This document shows positions 52,930 to 61,840 of a stretch of DNA of 64,000 nucleotides, in pieces (within the stretch, counting starts at the first letter, position 1; each line of letters opens with the position of its first letter). The stretch lies in the NCBI RefSeq assembly GCF_002113125.1, contig NZ_NEJP01000011.1, forward strand, positions 178,677 through 242,676, read 5' to 3'. The position numbers and the translations under genes were made by a program. The notes under the pieces were generated by a model. It saw nothing but the letters and a program-made list of their open reading frames with translations. It did not search any database and was not told the origin of the DNA. This DNA comes from Pseudomonas sp. B20(2017). GTDB taxonomy: Bacteria; Pseudomonadota; Gammaproteobacteria; Pseudomonadales; Pseudomonadaceae.

Positions 52930-53955
52930 TCAGCGCTGCCACACCTCGCCATTCACGAAAAATGCCCGAGCATTATCTTCGAGACTTTCCAGGTGATAAC
53001 CGCCCTCCTGCACGATCAGACATGGCAGTCCCAGGCTGCGAATCCGCTCACCCAGTGCTGCAAAGCCTTCGCGGGTGACGGCGACTTTGCTTTGCGGATC
53101 CAGCTCATAGATATCAAAGCCCAGCGACAGCACCAGCACCTCGGCGCCGAACTCACGTACCGCGTTCAATGCGACGTCCAGTTGCCCGAGGAAATCCGCT
53201 TCGCTTGAACCATGGGCCATCGGCAAGTTGAGGTTGAAGCCCTCCCCCGCGCCGCTGCCACGTTCGTCGGCGAACCCGGCGACGCCCGGATAGAAGTTGG
53301 TCGGATCGCCATGCACCGAGACGTAGAGCACGTCATCGCGGTCGTAGAAAATCTCCTGGATGCCTTGACCGTGGTGCATGTCGGTGTCGAGCACCACGAC
53401 CTTTTCAAACTTGTCGCGCAACACCTGCGCCGCCACCGCCGCGTTGTTCACGTAGCAGAAACCGCCCGCCGCTTCGGCCCGGGCATGATGTCCCGGCGGG
53501 CGGCACAGCGCGTAGGCCGCCGGCTCACCGTCGATCAGCGCTTGCGCGCCAGCTACTGCGCTTTGCGCCGACCAGTACGCCGAGCGCCAGGTCTGCTCGC
53601 CGACCGGGCAACTGCCGTCCGCAAGGTAGCGCGCCGCCTGGGCGAGGATGCCGCGCAAGGCATTGGGCTCGCGGACGAAGATGTTCGACATCACCTCATC
53701 GCCCCAGTCTTCGGGGATTTCCTTCCAGCGTGCGTAGGCTTCCTGAAGGAACGTCAGATACGGCGCACCGTGTACCGCCAGCAACGGCGCGAGGCCGGCA
53801 TCGACCGGCTGCTCGACACTGAAGCCCAGACCGTGGGCGGCCTGCACCAGACGTTGCGCACGCTCGGGGACTTCCTGCGGCGTGCGCATCTGCCCGCGCG
53901 AGTAATAGCTGCGTGGATGGTGGAGCAACTGTTCGGGGTGGAAAAAACTGCGCAT
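52930..53955 (-). CDS. Histone deacetylase-family acetylpolyamine amidohydrolase
   Basis: Zinc-dependent deacetylase of 341 residues, similar in length and motifs to the Pseudomonas acetylpolyamine amidohydrolases (AphA/AphB type). Motifs are RPPGHHA (catalytic His pair), the zinc ligands in VVLDTDMHHGQG and GFDIYELDP, and C-terminal QEGGYHLESL. It would release polyamines such as putrescine or cadaverine from acetylated forms. It lies 123 bp upstream of the activator of the amine dehydrogenase cluster, on the same strand. A link through amine supply is possible but not shown. Confidence 0.9.
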   Translation of the reverse strand: MRSFFHPEQLLHHPRSYYSRGQMRTPQEVPERAQRLVQAAHGLGFSVEQPVDAGLAPLLAVHGAPYLTFLQEAYARWKEIPEDWGDEVMSNIFVREPNALRGILAQAARYLADGSCPVGEQTWRSAYWSAQSAVAGAQALIDGEPAAYALCRPPGHHARAEAAGGFCYVNNAAVAAQVLRDKFEKVVVLDTDMHHGQGIQEIFYDRDDVLYVSVHGDPTNFYPGVAGFADERGSGAGEGFNLNLPMAHGSSEADFLGQLDVALNAVREFGAEVLVLSLGFDIYELDPQSKVAVTREGFAALGERIRSLGLPCLIVQEGGYHLESLEDNARAFFVNGEVWQR

Positions 53956-53989
53956 GGGATGAACTCCTGTCAGTCAGCATGGTGTTCTA

Positions 53990-54081
53990 CTGTGGGGGCG
54001 AGCTTGCTCGCGATGGCGGAGGGTCATCCAACAACTTCGGTGACTGATCGAACGTCATCGCGAGCAAGCTCGCTCCCACAG
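53990..54081. repeat. REP palindromic pair
   Basis: Inverted copies at 53990-54014 and 54057-54081 of the same REP unit seen elsewhere in the window (GCGAGCAAGCTCGCTCCCAC) have a 42-bp spacer. They lie between two minus-strand genes. Confidence 0.9.
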
Positions 54082-54090
54082 GGGTCCTGT

Positions 54091-55320
54091 TTAATCAGCT
54101 CGACCGGCGCGGGCCAGCACGGCGTTGAGCAATACGTCGGTGCCCTGCTTCACGTCTTCGGGCAACACATCTTCGGCTTCGTTATGGCTCAAGCCTCCGA
54201 CGCACGGGATGAACACCATCGCCGTCGGGCAGTAGCGCGCGAGGTGAATCGCGTCATGCCCGGCGCCGCTGACAATCGACTGCTGAGCGTAGCCCAGCGC
54301 ATCCACGGCCTCTTGCACGGCTGCCACGCATTCGGCGTCGAACGGTGTGGCCGGGCTGATCCAGTGCGGGGTGATCGTCAGGTTCAGGCCTCGGATTTCG
54401 GCGATGGCCTGCAACCGGGCGCGGACTTGTTGTTCCATGGTGGCAATGGCGTCGTCGCGGTGATGACGCAGATCGACGGTGAAATTCACCAACCCCGGAA
54501 TGGTATTGCGCGAGGACTTGTTGATGCTCAACTCGCCGACCGTAGTCAGGCCTTCCGGCGCGAAATCCGTGGCCAGACCTTCAATCGCCTGAATCATCCG
54601 CGCCACACCGTACAAGGCATCTTTGCGCAGCGGCATCGGCGTAGTGCCGGCGTGGGCGGCCATGCCTTCCACGCGCACGTCGAGCCAGCGAATCGCCTGA
54701 CCACCCGTGACCACGCCGATGCTTTTGGCGTTGTCTTCGAGGATCGGGCCTTGCTCGATGTGCGCTTCAAAATACGCATCCACCGCACCGCCCAACGGAC
54801 GCTCACCGGCGTAACCGGTACGCTGCAACGCCTCGAAAACGCTGATGCCATCGATATCGCGTACGGCCAGCGCGGCGTTCAGATCCATAATCCCGGTGAA
54901 CACCGCCGAGCCAAACATGGCCGGGGTGAAGCGCGCACCTTCTTCGTTGGTCCACACTGCTACTTCCAGCGGTTTGCGGGTCTGGATGTTCAGGTCATTG
55001 AGGCAACGCACCACTTCCAGCCCGGCGAGTACACCGTAGACACCGTCGAAACGCCCGCCTTCGGGCTGGGTGTCGAGGTGGCTGCCCATCATCACTGGCG
55101 CGGCGTCCGGGTCGGTGCCGGCGCGGCGGGCGAACAGGTTGCCGATGGCGTCCACACTCAGGGTCATGCCGGCTTCGCGGCACCAGTGGGCGAACAGTTC
55201 GCGACCGGCCTTGTCTTCGTCGCTCAACGCCAGACGGCAGCTGCCGCCTCGGGCTGTCGCACCGATTTCGGCCATGGCCATCAGGCTCGCCCACAGGCGT
55301 TCGCCATTGATTTTCAACAT
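54091..55320 (-). CDS. M20-family Zn amidohydrolase (N-carbamoyl-L-amino acid hydrolase / allantoate amidohydrolase type)
   Basis: Dinuclear zinc amidase of 409 residues from the ATG at 55320 (AGGAGAACC upstream). The metal-binding motifs GSHLDTQPEGGRFDG and NEEGARF are those of the hydantoinase/carbamoylase branch, which includes beta-ureidopropionase, allantoate amidohydrolase and N-carbamoyl amino acid hydrolases. A dimerisation domain occupies about 210-330. No hydantoinase gene is near. It follows the MFS gene by 22 bp on the same strand, so the pair is probably a transport-and-hydrolysis operon for an amide compound. Which member of the branch it is cannot be decided by eye. Confidence 0.88.
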   Translation of the reverse strand: MLKINGERLWASLMAMAEIGATARGGSCRLALSDEDKAGRELFAHWCREAGMTLSVDAIGNLFARRAGTDPDAAPVMMGSHLDTQPEGGRFDGVYGVLAGLEVVRCLNDLNIQTRKPLEVAVWTNEEGARFTPAMFGSAVFTGIMDLNAALAVRDIDGISVFEALQRTGYAGERPLGGAVDAYFEAHIEQGPILEDNAKSIGVVTGGQAIRWLDVRVEGMAAHAGTTPMPLRKDALYGVARMIQAIEGLATDFAPEGLTTVGELSINKSSRNTIPGLVNFTVDLRHHRDDAIATMEQQVRARLQAIAEIRGLNLTITPHWISPATPFDAECVAAVQEAVDALGYAQQSIVSGAGHDAIHLARYCPTAMVFIPCVGGLSHNEAEDVLPEDVKQGTDVLLNAVLARAGRAD

Positions 55321-55342
55321 GAGGTTCTCCTGAAATTCCAGG

Positions 55343-56653
55343 TTAGGCACGGGCCATTTCCGCGCGATGGGCGCTGGCGTGACGACGAGCGAGGGAGAGC
55401 ACGCAGATCAGCGAAATGCCGGCGATCAGGCTGTAGAACACCGCCATCGGCCACCACTGCCCGGTGAATTTGTGCGCGAGCATCGTGCCGATCAGCGGCG
55501 TCAGCCCACCGGCCACCGCGCCGCAGATCTGATAGGCCAGCGAGATCGCGGTGTAGCGCACGCGGGTCTCGAACATGCCGCTGACGTACCCGGCGATCAC
55601 CGCGTAGAACGAAGCCATGCACACCACCGCCAGCGCGATGCCAAGGATGATCAGCGGCGCCTGGGCCGAGCTGACCAGCACGAACATCGGATATGGCGAG
55701 GCCATCGCCAGCAGCGATACCAGGCACAGGAAACGCGTCGCGCCGATCTTCTCCGCCGTCCACGCCGCCAGCGGTTGAATGCAGAACTGGATGATTGCGA
55801 CAAAGAACAGACATTCAAGAATCAGCGAGCGCGGCAGCGCCAGTTGCTGAGTGGTGTAGGCGATCATGAAGGTATTGGTGAAATACACCCCGGCGATGCC
55901 CAGCGTGTTGGCGCCGATGCACAGCAACAGCGGCCGCCACGCGGTGCGCAGCACTTCCATGACCGGCGCCTGTTCTTTCTTGATTTGCTTGCTGGCCTGC
56001 TCACGGCTGGCGAGGAATTCCGGTGACTCGTTCACCCCCAGGCGAATTGCCAGGCCCACCAGCAGCAACAAAGCACTGGCGAGGAACGGCAGACGCCAGC
56101 CCCAGCTCATCAGGTCTTCTTCGGGCAAACGGGTCACCGCGCTGAACGCCAGCAGCGACAGGATCAAACCCGCCGGGCTGCCCAGTTGCGCGAACGAAGC
56201 GAAGAAATTGCGCCGGCCCTTCGGCGCATGTTCGCCGGCCATCAACACCGCCCCGCCCCACTCGCCACCGACGGCGATGCCCTGGACGATACGCAGCAGA
56301 ATCAGCAGCACCGGTGCGGTTGCGCCGATCTGCGCGTAGGTCGGCAACAAACCGATGCACACCGTGACCACGCCCATCATCAACAGCGTGATGATCAGGG
56401 ATTTCTTGCGGCCGATACGGTCGCCGATATGACCGAAGATGATCCCGCCCAAAGGCCGGGCGAAGAAGCCCACGGCGAAGGTGCCGAACGCCGCCATGGT
56501 GCTGAACAGCGGATCGTCGGAGGGAAAGAACAGCGCGCCGAACACCAGCGCGGCGGCGGTGGCGTAGATGTAAAAGTCGTACCACTCGATCATGGTGCCG
56601 ATGAAGGCTGCGGCCGCCGCACGGCGCGGCTGGTTCGAAGCGTGGGGCTTCAT
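55343..56653 (-). CDS. MHS-type MFS transporter (module 1)
   Basis: Metabolite:H+ symporter of 436 residues with twelve predicted helices. The MHS start ASNQPRRAAAAAFIGTMIEWYDFYIY is followed by the loop motif GHIGDRIGRKKSL and GIAVGGEWGGAVLMAGEHAPKGRR. It is likely to import the substrate of the M20 amidohydrolase encoded 22 bp downstream. The gene diverges from a LysR regulator across 162 bp. It is closely similar to the second MFS protein (59423-60724): the two share AAAAAFIGTxIExYDFYIYATAAALV and other blocks, suggesting duplication. Confidence 0.92.
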   Translation of the reverse strand: MKPHASNQPRRAAAAAFIGTMIEWYDFYIYATAAALVFGALFFPSDDPLFSTMAAFGTFAVGFFARPLGGIIFGHIGDRIGRKKSLIITLLMMGVVTVCIGLLPTYAQIGATAPVLLILLRIVQGIAVGGEWGGAVLMAGEHAPKGRRNFFASFAQLGSPAGLILSLLAFSAVTRLPEEDLMSWGWRLPFLASALLLLVGLAIRLGVNESPEFLASREQASKQIKKEQAPVMEVLRTAWRPLLLCIGANTLGIAGVYFTNTFMIAYTTQQLALPRSLILECLFFVAIIQFCIQPLAAWTAEKIGATRFLCLVSLLAMASPYPMFVLVSSAQAPLIILGIALAVVCMASFYAVIAGYVSGMFETRVRYTAISLAYQICGAVAGGLTPLIGTMLAHKFTGQWWPMAVFYSLIAGISLICVLSLARRHASAHRAEMARA

Positions 56654-56754
56654 GGGTCGGGCTCCTTTGATTGTTTTTTTGGCAGGAGGGAAACGCTAAA
56701 TCCGAGGCACTCTGGCGGCGCCTGTCGTGGGGTGATTTTTCGTCCCGGGGCTAT

Positions 56755-56769
56755 GATTAGTCAATTTTC
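56755..56769. promoter_or_regulatory. 15-bp block conserved between the two MFS/LysR intergenic regions (copy 1)
   Basis: GATTAGTCAATTTTC is identical to 60820-60834 and lies 46 bp before the LysR start. On the minus strand it contains TTGACT, a possible -35 element for the MFS gene. Probable shared operator or promoter. Confidence 0.6.
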
Positions 56770-56815
56770 TATTTATTATTCCGAGTATTACTTATCCTTA
56801 TAATCGTGAGCCGCC

Positions 56816-57751
56816 ATGGCCGAACGTGATGTGCAACGCCTGCTCAACGACCGCCTCGACTGGAACCTGCTGCGCACCTTCCGGGTGATCGGCCAGGAGC
56901 TGAGCATCAGCCGCGCCGCTGCGCGTCTGCACCTGACACAACCGGCGGTGAGCCAGGCACTCAAGCGTCTGGAGGAACAATTGGGTCGCCAACTGATTGC
57001 CCGACGCGGCCCGCGCTTTGCCCTCACCGAAGTCGGCGAGCAGATCTTCGAACTGGCCGGCGAGATCTACGGGCAGATGTCTCAGGTCAGCAGCCTGTTG
57101 GAGCAACCAGCCGACGAAGTGATCGGCAAGGTGCGGTTGCTGATCATCAGCCGGATCTTCTCCGAGCGTTTCGATGACTTCCTCGCCGACTTTCATCGGC
57201 AATATCCACGGGTGGATCTGGAGGTGGATGTGATGCGCAGTTCGGACATCGTCAGCGCTCTTCAGGAGAAAACCGCGACCCTCGGTCTGAGCCTCAATCG
57301 CCGCCCGCAACCGCGACTTGAACAGCGTCTGTTTCTGCGTCAGCGCTATGCATTTTTCTGTGGCAAACACCACGCTTTATTTGGCCGACAGGACATCGGC
57401 GAAGGCGATTTGCAGCGGGAGAATTTCGTCAGCTTCACCAGCGATCAGATTGGTGGAATGCTTTCGCCGCTGACGATTTTTCGCGATCAACAGGGCTTCA
57501 GCGGACGCATCGTTGCGTCATCGCCAAGCCTGGAAGAAGTGCGGCGACTGGTGATCGCCGGATTCGGCATCGGCTGCCTGCCAGAGCACGTGGTGGCGGC
57601 GGACGTCGAGGCCGGATTGCTCTGGCGCCTGCCGCCCCACGAAGGGATTGCCGATGTCGACATTCATTTGCTGTGGAACCGCGATCAGCGCATGAGCCGC
57701 GCCGAGACGCTGTTCATCGAGCGCTTGCAGGCCTGTCTGGCGGATCAGTAA
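56816..57751 (+). CDS. LysR-family transcriptional regulator (module 1)
   Basis: LTTR of 311 residues. The N-terminal winged helix-turn-helix (about 12-72) reads LDWNLLRTFRVIGQELSISRAAARLHLTQPAVSQALKRLEEQLG. The effector-binding domain runs from about residue 100. It probably controls the divergent MFS-amidohydrolase operon. It shares long blocks with the second LysR protein at 60869-61828 (for example ENFVSFTSDQ, FGIGCLP and LLWNR). Its last 7 bp overlap the convergent 2-hydroxyacid dehydrogenase gene. Confidence 0.93.
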   Translation: MAERDVQRLLNDRLDWNLLRTFRVIGQELSISRAAARLHLTQPAVSQALKRLEEQLGRQLIARRGPRFALTEVGEQIFELAGEIYGQMSQVSSLLEQPADEVIGKVRLLIISRIFSERFDDFLADFHRQYPRVDLEVDVMRSSDIVSALQEKTATLGLSLNRRPQPRLEQRLFLRQRYAFFCGKHHALFGRQDIGEGDLQRENFVSFTSDQIGGMLSPLTIFRDQQGFSGRIVASSPSLEEVRRLVIAGFGIGCLPEHVVAADVEAGLLWRLPPHEGIADVDIHLLWNRDQRMSRAETLFIERLQACLADQ

Positions 57752-58674
57752 CCGAGCAGCCGATCCGCGCTGTTTAGCAACGGTTCGCCGGCATTCAGAC
57801 GGCGGAAGTTCTCGGCGATCTGCTCGGCGATGCAGTCATGAGACGCCGCCGAAGCCATGTGCGGTGTGATGGTCACGCCCGGGGTTTGCCACAGAGAATG
57901 GCTGGCGGGCAGCGGTTCCTGTTCGAACACATCGAGCAGTGCACCGCGCAGTTTTCCACGGGCCAGCGCTTGTTGTAGATCCTCAATGTTCAGGTGCCCG
58001 CCGCGCCCGACGTTGACCAGCGCCGCACCGTTGGCCAAGTGATCGAAAGTCTGACGATTGAGGATGCCGCGCGTCTCGTGAGTCAGCGGCAACAGATTGA
58101 TCAGCAATTCCACACCGTCAAGAAACGGGTTGAAAGCTTCGCAGCCGGCGAAGGTCTGCACGCCCGGTAAATCCTTTTTGCTGCGCGCCCAGCCTCGCAC
58201 GTCATAACCGGCACTGGCCAGGTCTTGGGCAATCGCGCTGCCGAGCGAACCGAGCCCCATCACACCGATCCGGAACTCATGGGCCGGGCGTTGCAGCGGT
58301 CGCTCCCAATGCTGTTGGCGCTGTTGCTGAAGGACTTGATCGAAGCCGCGATGATAGTGAATCACCGACCAGCGCACGTATTCGGTCATGCCTTGGCGAT
58401 GACCGGGATCGACCACGCGGCACACCGGCAGATCCGGGCATGAGGGATCGTGTTCAAGATGATCGATCCCGGCGGCGACCGAGTGAATCACTTGCAGATT
58501 GGGCAACGCGGCGAGGCTGTCCGGCAGCGGAAACCAGCACGCTGCGATCTGCGCATTCGCTGCCCGGGGATCGTCGGCCAGCACCGCCGAAAGCTGCGGC
58601 GCGCGGCGGGCAAAGGCTTCCTGCAATTGTTTGAGCAACAGCGTGTCACGGGACATCAGTGCAACGGTGTTCAT
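57745..58674 (-). CDS. NAD(P)-dependent 2-hydroxyacid dehydrogenase (GhrA-like)
   Basis: D-isomer-specific 2-hydroxyacid dehydrogenase of 309 residues, similar to glyoxylate/hydroxypyruvate reductase A. The Rossmann motif is GVMGLGSLGSAIAQDL. The catalytic Arg, Glu and His regions are NVGRGGHLN, LLDVFEQEPLP and TPHMASAAS. The GhrA-type substrate loop WSVIHYHRGFDQVLQQQ is present. The start overlaps the aldolase stop by 4 bp (ATGA), making it the third gene of MFS-aldolase-dehydrogenase. Presumably it reduces a 2-keto acid from the imported compound. Confidence 0.9.
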   Translation of the reverse strand: MNTVALMSRDTLLLKQLQEAFARRAPQLSAVLADDPRAANAQIAACWFPLPDSLAALPNLQVIHSVAAGIDHLEHDPSCPDLPVCRVVDPGHRQGMTEYVRWSVIHYHRGFDQVLQQQRQQHWERPLQRPAHEFRIGVMGLGSLGSAIAQDLASAGYDVRGWARSKKDLPGVQTFAGCEAFNPFLDGVELLINLLPLTHETRGILNRQTFDHLANGAALVNVGRGGHLNIEDLQQALARGKLRGALLDVFEQEPLPASHSLWQTPGVTITPHMASAASHDCIAEQIAENFRRLNAGEPLLNSADRLLGY

Positions 58675-59426
58675 GACAGATAGGACTCGCGTTGGGAATC
58701 GATCAGGGTCAGTGCGGCCTCCCAGGCCAGGTCGATGATGTTGTCCTGCTCATCGCGGTCGAACTGTTCGGCTGTGTGGGCGCAGACTTCCGGCGACGGG
58801 AAATGCAGCTCGCAACCGCCGGCCAGCGCCTGCACTTGCGCCTGGCAGGCACGCTCCAGAAAGTGAATTTCCTGGAATGCCTGGGCCACGCTCGAACCGC
58901 CGACCAGCAGGCCGTGATTGCGCAGGATCATCGCCCGGTGCGGGCCTAGATCGGCGATCAAACGCTCACGTTCATCCAGCGACAGCGCGATGCCTTCATA
59001 GGTGTGGTAAGCAAGTTTTCCGTAGAACTTCAGTGCGTGCTGACTGATCGGCAGCAGGCCTTGTTTCTGCGCGGCGACGGCCATGCCGGCGGCGGTGTGA
59101 GTGTGGATCACGCAGTTCAGATCCGGCCGCGCCATGTGGATCGCCGAATGGATCACGAAGCCGGCGGCGTTGACTCGATGCCCGGCGTATTCAGGGTCGA
59201 CGATGCGTCCGTCCTGATCGATGCGCACCAGATCGGAAGCGCGCATGCGGTCGAATATCACACCATAACGATTGATCAGGAAATGATGCTCCGGCCCCGG
59301 AATTCGCAGGGTGATGTGGGTGTCGATCAGGTCGGTCATGCGAAAGTGCGCGATCAAGCGGTACAACGCGGCGAGCTCGCAACGGGCTTGCCATTCAATC
59401 GGGTCAATGTGGGCGGGCTTACTCAC
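58671..59426 (-). CDS. Class II aldolase/adducin family protein
   Basis: Zinc-dependent class II aldolase-fold protein of 251 residues. The start is the GTG at 59426 (SKPAHIDPIEWQARCELAALYRL), which overlaps the MFS stop in GTGA; a much longer open frame upstream only reads through the MFS gene. Zinc-ligand histidines lie in CVIHTHTAAGMAV and the catalytic region is MILRNHGLLVGG. Members act as sugar-phosphate aldolases, decarboxylases or unknown enzymes. This variant resembles those linked to small-acid transport. Tight coupling with the permease and dehydrogenase argues for one catabolic route; the substrate is not known. Confidence 0.9.
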   Translation of the reverse strand: MSKPAHIDPIEWQARCELAALYRLIAHFRMTDLIDTHITLRIPGPEHHFLINRYGVIFDRMRASDLVRIDQDGRIVDPEYAGHRVNAAGFVIHSAIHMARPDLNCVIHTHTAAGMAVAAQKQGLLPISQHALKFYGKLAYHTYEGIALSLDERERLIADLGPHRAMILRNHGLLVGGSSVAQAFQEIHFLERACQAQVQALAGGCELHFPSPEVCAHTAEQFDRDEQDNIIDLAWEAALTLIDSQRESYLS

Positions 59427-60724
59427 GAATACACCTCTTTGTTGGTATGAAGGACGACCGGGTTGGCCCGCAGACGCGCGAGGCCACAGACACCGATCAG
59501 GGACAGGGCCGATAGCAACGTGAAGAACACCGCCAATGGCAGCCATTGCCCGGAGAACTTGCTGGCCAGCAGCGTGCCGATCAGCGGCGTGGTGCCGCCG
59601 GCTAGTGCGCAGCTCAGTTGGTAAGCGATGGAAATGCCCGAGTAGCGCAGGTGCACCGGGAAGGCCTGGGTCATGTATCCGGCGATCACCGCGTACAAGG
59701 CCGAGAGAATCACCACCGCGACGGCGATGCCCAGGGTCATCAGAAGAATGTTTTGAGTGCCGACCAGCAGAAACATCGGGAACGGCGTGACCATGCACAG
59801 CAACGCCACCAGCATCAGGAATCGCCCTTCGCCGATGCGCTCGGCGAGCAACGCCGACAACGGTTGCGACAGCAGTTGAATGATCGTCACCAGGAATAGG
59901 CAGTCGAGAATGGTCGCTCGCGGGATGCCCTGATATTGGGTGACGTAGGTGATCATGAAGGTGTTGGTGAAGAAGAATCCCGCCGAACCAATGGTGACGG
60001 CGGCGGCAGCGAACAGAATTTGCCGCCAGCACTGACGAATCACGTCTTTCACCGGGTATTTCGCGGTTTCGTTGTTGTCCTTGGCTTTGGCGAATTCCGG
60101 CGATTCATGCACACCGGAGCGGATCATCAGACCGACCATCATCAGCACGCCGCTGGCGAGAAACGGCAAACGCCAGCCCCAGGCGAGGAAGTCTTCCGGC
60201 GACAGCGACGTCACCAGACGGAACGCGATCAGCGCCAGCAGCAAACCCGCCGGACTGCCGAGCTGGGCGAACGAAGCGTAGAAGGTTTTGCGTTTGGCCG
60301 GCGCGTGCTCACTGGCCATCAACACCGCCCCGCCCCATTCGCCGCCGACTGAGATGCCCTGAATCAGACGGAGAACAATCAGACCGACGGGCGCCCAGAT
60401 GCCGACACTGGCATAACTCGGCAGCAGACCGATACCCGCAGTGGCCAGGCCCATCAGTGCCATGGTCACCAGCAGCATTTTCTTGCGACCCAGACGATCG
60501 CCCAAATGACCGAACACCATCCCGGCCATGGGGCGGGCGATGAAGCCGACAGCGAAACTGCCGAACGCGGCGAGCGTGCTGGTCACCGAGTCGCTGCTGG
60601 GAAAGAACACCTGTCCGAGCACCAGTGCGGCGGCCGTGGCGTAGATGTAGAAATCGTAGAATTCGATGGTCGTGCCAATGAAGGCAGCGGCCGCGGCGCG
60701 ACGCGGCTGAGCGGTGGTGTGCAT
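59423..60724 (-). CDS. MHS-type MFS transporter (module 2)
   Basis: Metabolite:H+ symporter of 433 residues from the ATG at 60724 (HTTAQPRRAAAAAFIGTTIEFYD); an open extension of 35 codons upstream would cover the promoter. It has twelve predicted helices. Family motifs are GHLGDRLGRKKM and GISVGGEWGGAVLMASEHAPAKRK. It is a clear paralogue of the MFS gene at 55343-56653. It is divergent from a LysR gene and overlaps the aldolase gene by 4 bp. It probably imports the substrate of the aldolase/dehydrogenase pair. Confidence 0.92.
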   Translation of the reverse strand: MHTTAQPRRAAAAAFIGTTIEFYDFYIYATAAALVLGQVFFPSSDSVTSTLAAFGSFAVGFIARPMAGMVFGHLGDRLGRKKMLLVTMALMGLATAGIGLLPSYASVGIWAPVGLIVLRLIQGISVGGEWGGAVLMASEHAPAKRKTFYASFAQLGSPAGLLLALIAFRLVTSLSPEDFLAWGWRLPFLASGVLMMVGLMIRSGVHESPEFAKAKDNNETAKYPVKDVIRQCWRQILFAAAAVTIGSAGFFFTNTFMITYVTQYQGIPRATILDCLFLVTIIQLLSQPLSALLAERIGEGRFLMLVALLCMVTPFPMFLLVGTQNILLMTLGIAVAVVILSALYAVIAGYMTQAFPVHLRYSGISIAYQLSCALAGGTTPLIGTLLASKFSGQWLPLAVFFTLLSALSLIGVCGLARLRANPVVLHTNKEVYS

Positions 60725-60819
60725 GCAAGAACCCTGTGTATTTATAGTTTTGGGCAGATGTCGAGGCGGCTGACGGTCGCGCTCTGTGGCGCTTGTGGGC
60801 TTTATCGCTTCCGTGACAG

Positions 60820-60834
60820 GATTAGTCAATTTTC
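60820..60834. promoter_or_regulatory. 15-bp block conserved between the two MFS/LysR intergenic regions (copy 2)
   Basis: GATTAGTCAATTTTC is identical to copy 1 at 56755-56769. It is followed by ACTTATCTTTACTATT, close to ACTTATCCTTATAATC in copy 1. It lies 34 bp before the LysR start. Confidence 0.6.
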
Positions 60835-60868
60835 AAAAACTTATCTTTACTATTAGCATGGCTACTAC

Positions 60869-61828
60869 ATGAGTTCTTCCTCGAATCCCTGGGTCGGACG
60901 GCGCTTTCTCAATGATCGGCTGGACTGGAACCTGCTTCGCACCTATCTGGTGATCGGTCAGGAAGGCAGCATGAGCCGCGCCGCTGCGCGATTGCACATC
61001 ACCCAATCGGCGGTCAGTCAGGCGTTGAAACGTCTCGAAGAACAACTGGATTGTGTGTTGATTGCCCGCAGTGGGCGGCGCTTTGATCTGACGGAAACCG
61101 GGGAAGAAGTCCTGCGGATTGCGGCGGATATCTACGGCGATATTTCCCGTTTGGGCACCGTGGTCGAGAACCGCCATGACGACGTTGTCGGCAAGATCCG
61201 CATTCTCACCGTCAGTGGTGTGCAGGCTCGCCATTACGACGAGTTTCTTGCGGACTTCCACGAAACTCACCCGAAAATCGAGCTGGAAGTCGAGGTGATG
61301 GGCAGCTCGAACATCATCAGTTCATTGCTGCAAAAAACCGCCACTGTGGGAGTGGGATTGTGTCGTCTTCCACAGCCGAGACTGGAGCAGCGGGTATTGT
61401 TTCGTGAGCGTTATGCGTACTTTTGCGGGCAGCGGCATCGACTGTTCGGGCAGCAGAATCTGACGCTGGAGCAACTGGCGGCGGAGAACTTTGTCAGCTT
61501 TACCAGTGATCAGCTCGGCGGCAATCTTTCGCCGTTGACGCTGTTTCGCGACCAGCAGGGGTTTACCGGCAAGATCGTCGCTTCCTCTACCAGTTTCGAA
61601 GAGATTTATCGCTTGATCTGCGCAGGATTCGGGATTGGCTGTCTGCCGATTCATCTTGTACGGCGGGATGTCGAACAGGGTCTGCTGTGGCGCTTGCCGC
61701 CGGAGGATGGGGTGGTGGATTTCGATATCCAGCTGCTGTGGAATCGCGAACAGAAGATGACCCAGGCTGAAACGGTGTTCCTCGACAGCTTCCAGCACAT
61801 GCTCAGCTTGCGTGAGCCTGTGCTGTGA
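60869..61828 (+). CDS. LysR-family transcriptional regulator (module 2)
   Basis: LTTR of 319 residues. The helix-turn-helix is LDWNLLRTYLVIGQEGSMSRAAARLHITQSAVSQALKRLEEQL. The ligand domain starts near residue 105. It is a paralogue of the regulator at 56816-57751 along its whole length. It likely controls the divergent MFS-aldolase-dehydrogenase operon. An ATG 10 bp upstream is out of frame and stops at once, so 60869 is the start. It is convergent with the PBP2 gene, 12 bp between stops. Confidence 0.93.
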   Translation: MSSSSNPWVGRRFLNDRLDWNLLRTYLVIGQEGSMSRAAARLHITQSAVSQALKRLEEQLDCVLIARSGRRFDLTETGEEVLRIAADIYGDISRLGTVVENRHDDVVGKIRILTVSGVQARHYDEFLADFHETHPKIELEVEVMGSSNIISSLLQKTATVGVGLCRLPQPRLEQRVLFRERYAYFCGQRHRLFGQQNLTLEQLAAENFVSFTSDQLGGNLSPLTLFRDQQGFTGKIVASSTSFEEIYRLICAGFGIGCLPIHLVRRDVEQGLLWRLPPEDGVVDFDIQLLWNREQKMTQAETVFLDSFQHMLSLREPVL

Positions 61829-61840
61829 AGCTTTAACGAG

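Noticed and set aside
9924..54081. The three REP pairs as possible CRISPR repeats or attachment sites
   Set aside because: They are isolated inverted pairs in intergenic spaces, without regular spacers, cas genes or flanking integrase.
58671..60032. A 453-codon reading of the aldolase gene
   Set aside because: The extra N-terminal 200 codons read an out-of-frame part of the MFS gene. The GTG at 59426 gives the normal aldolase length.
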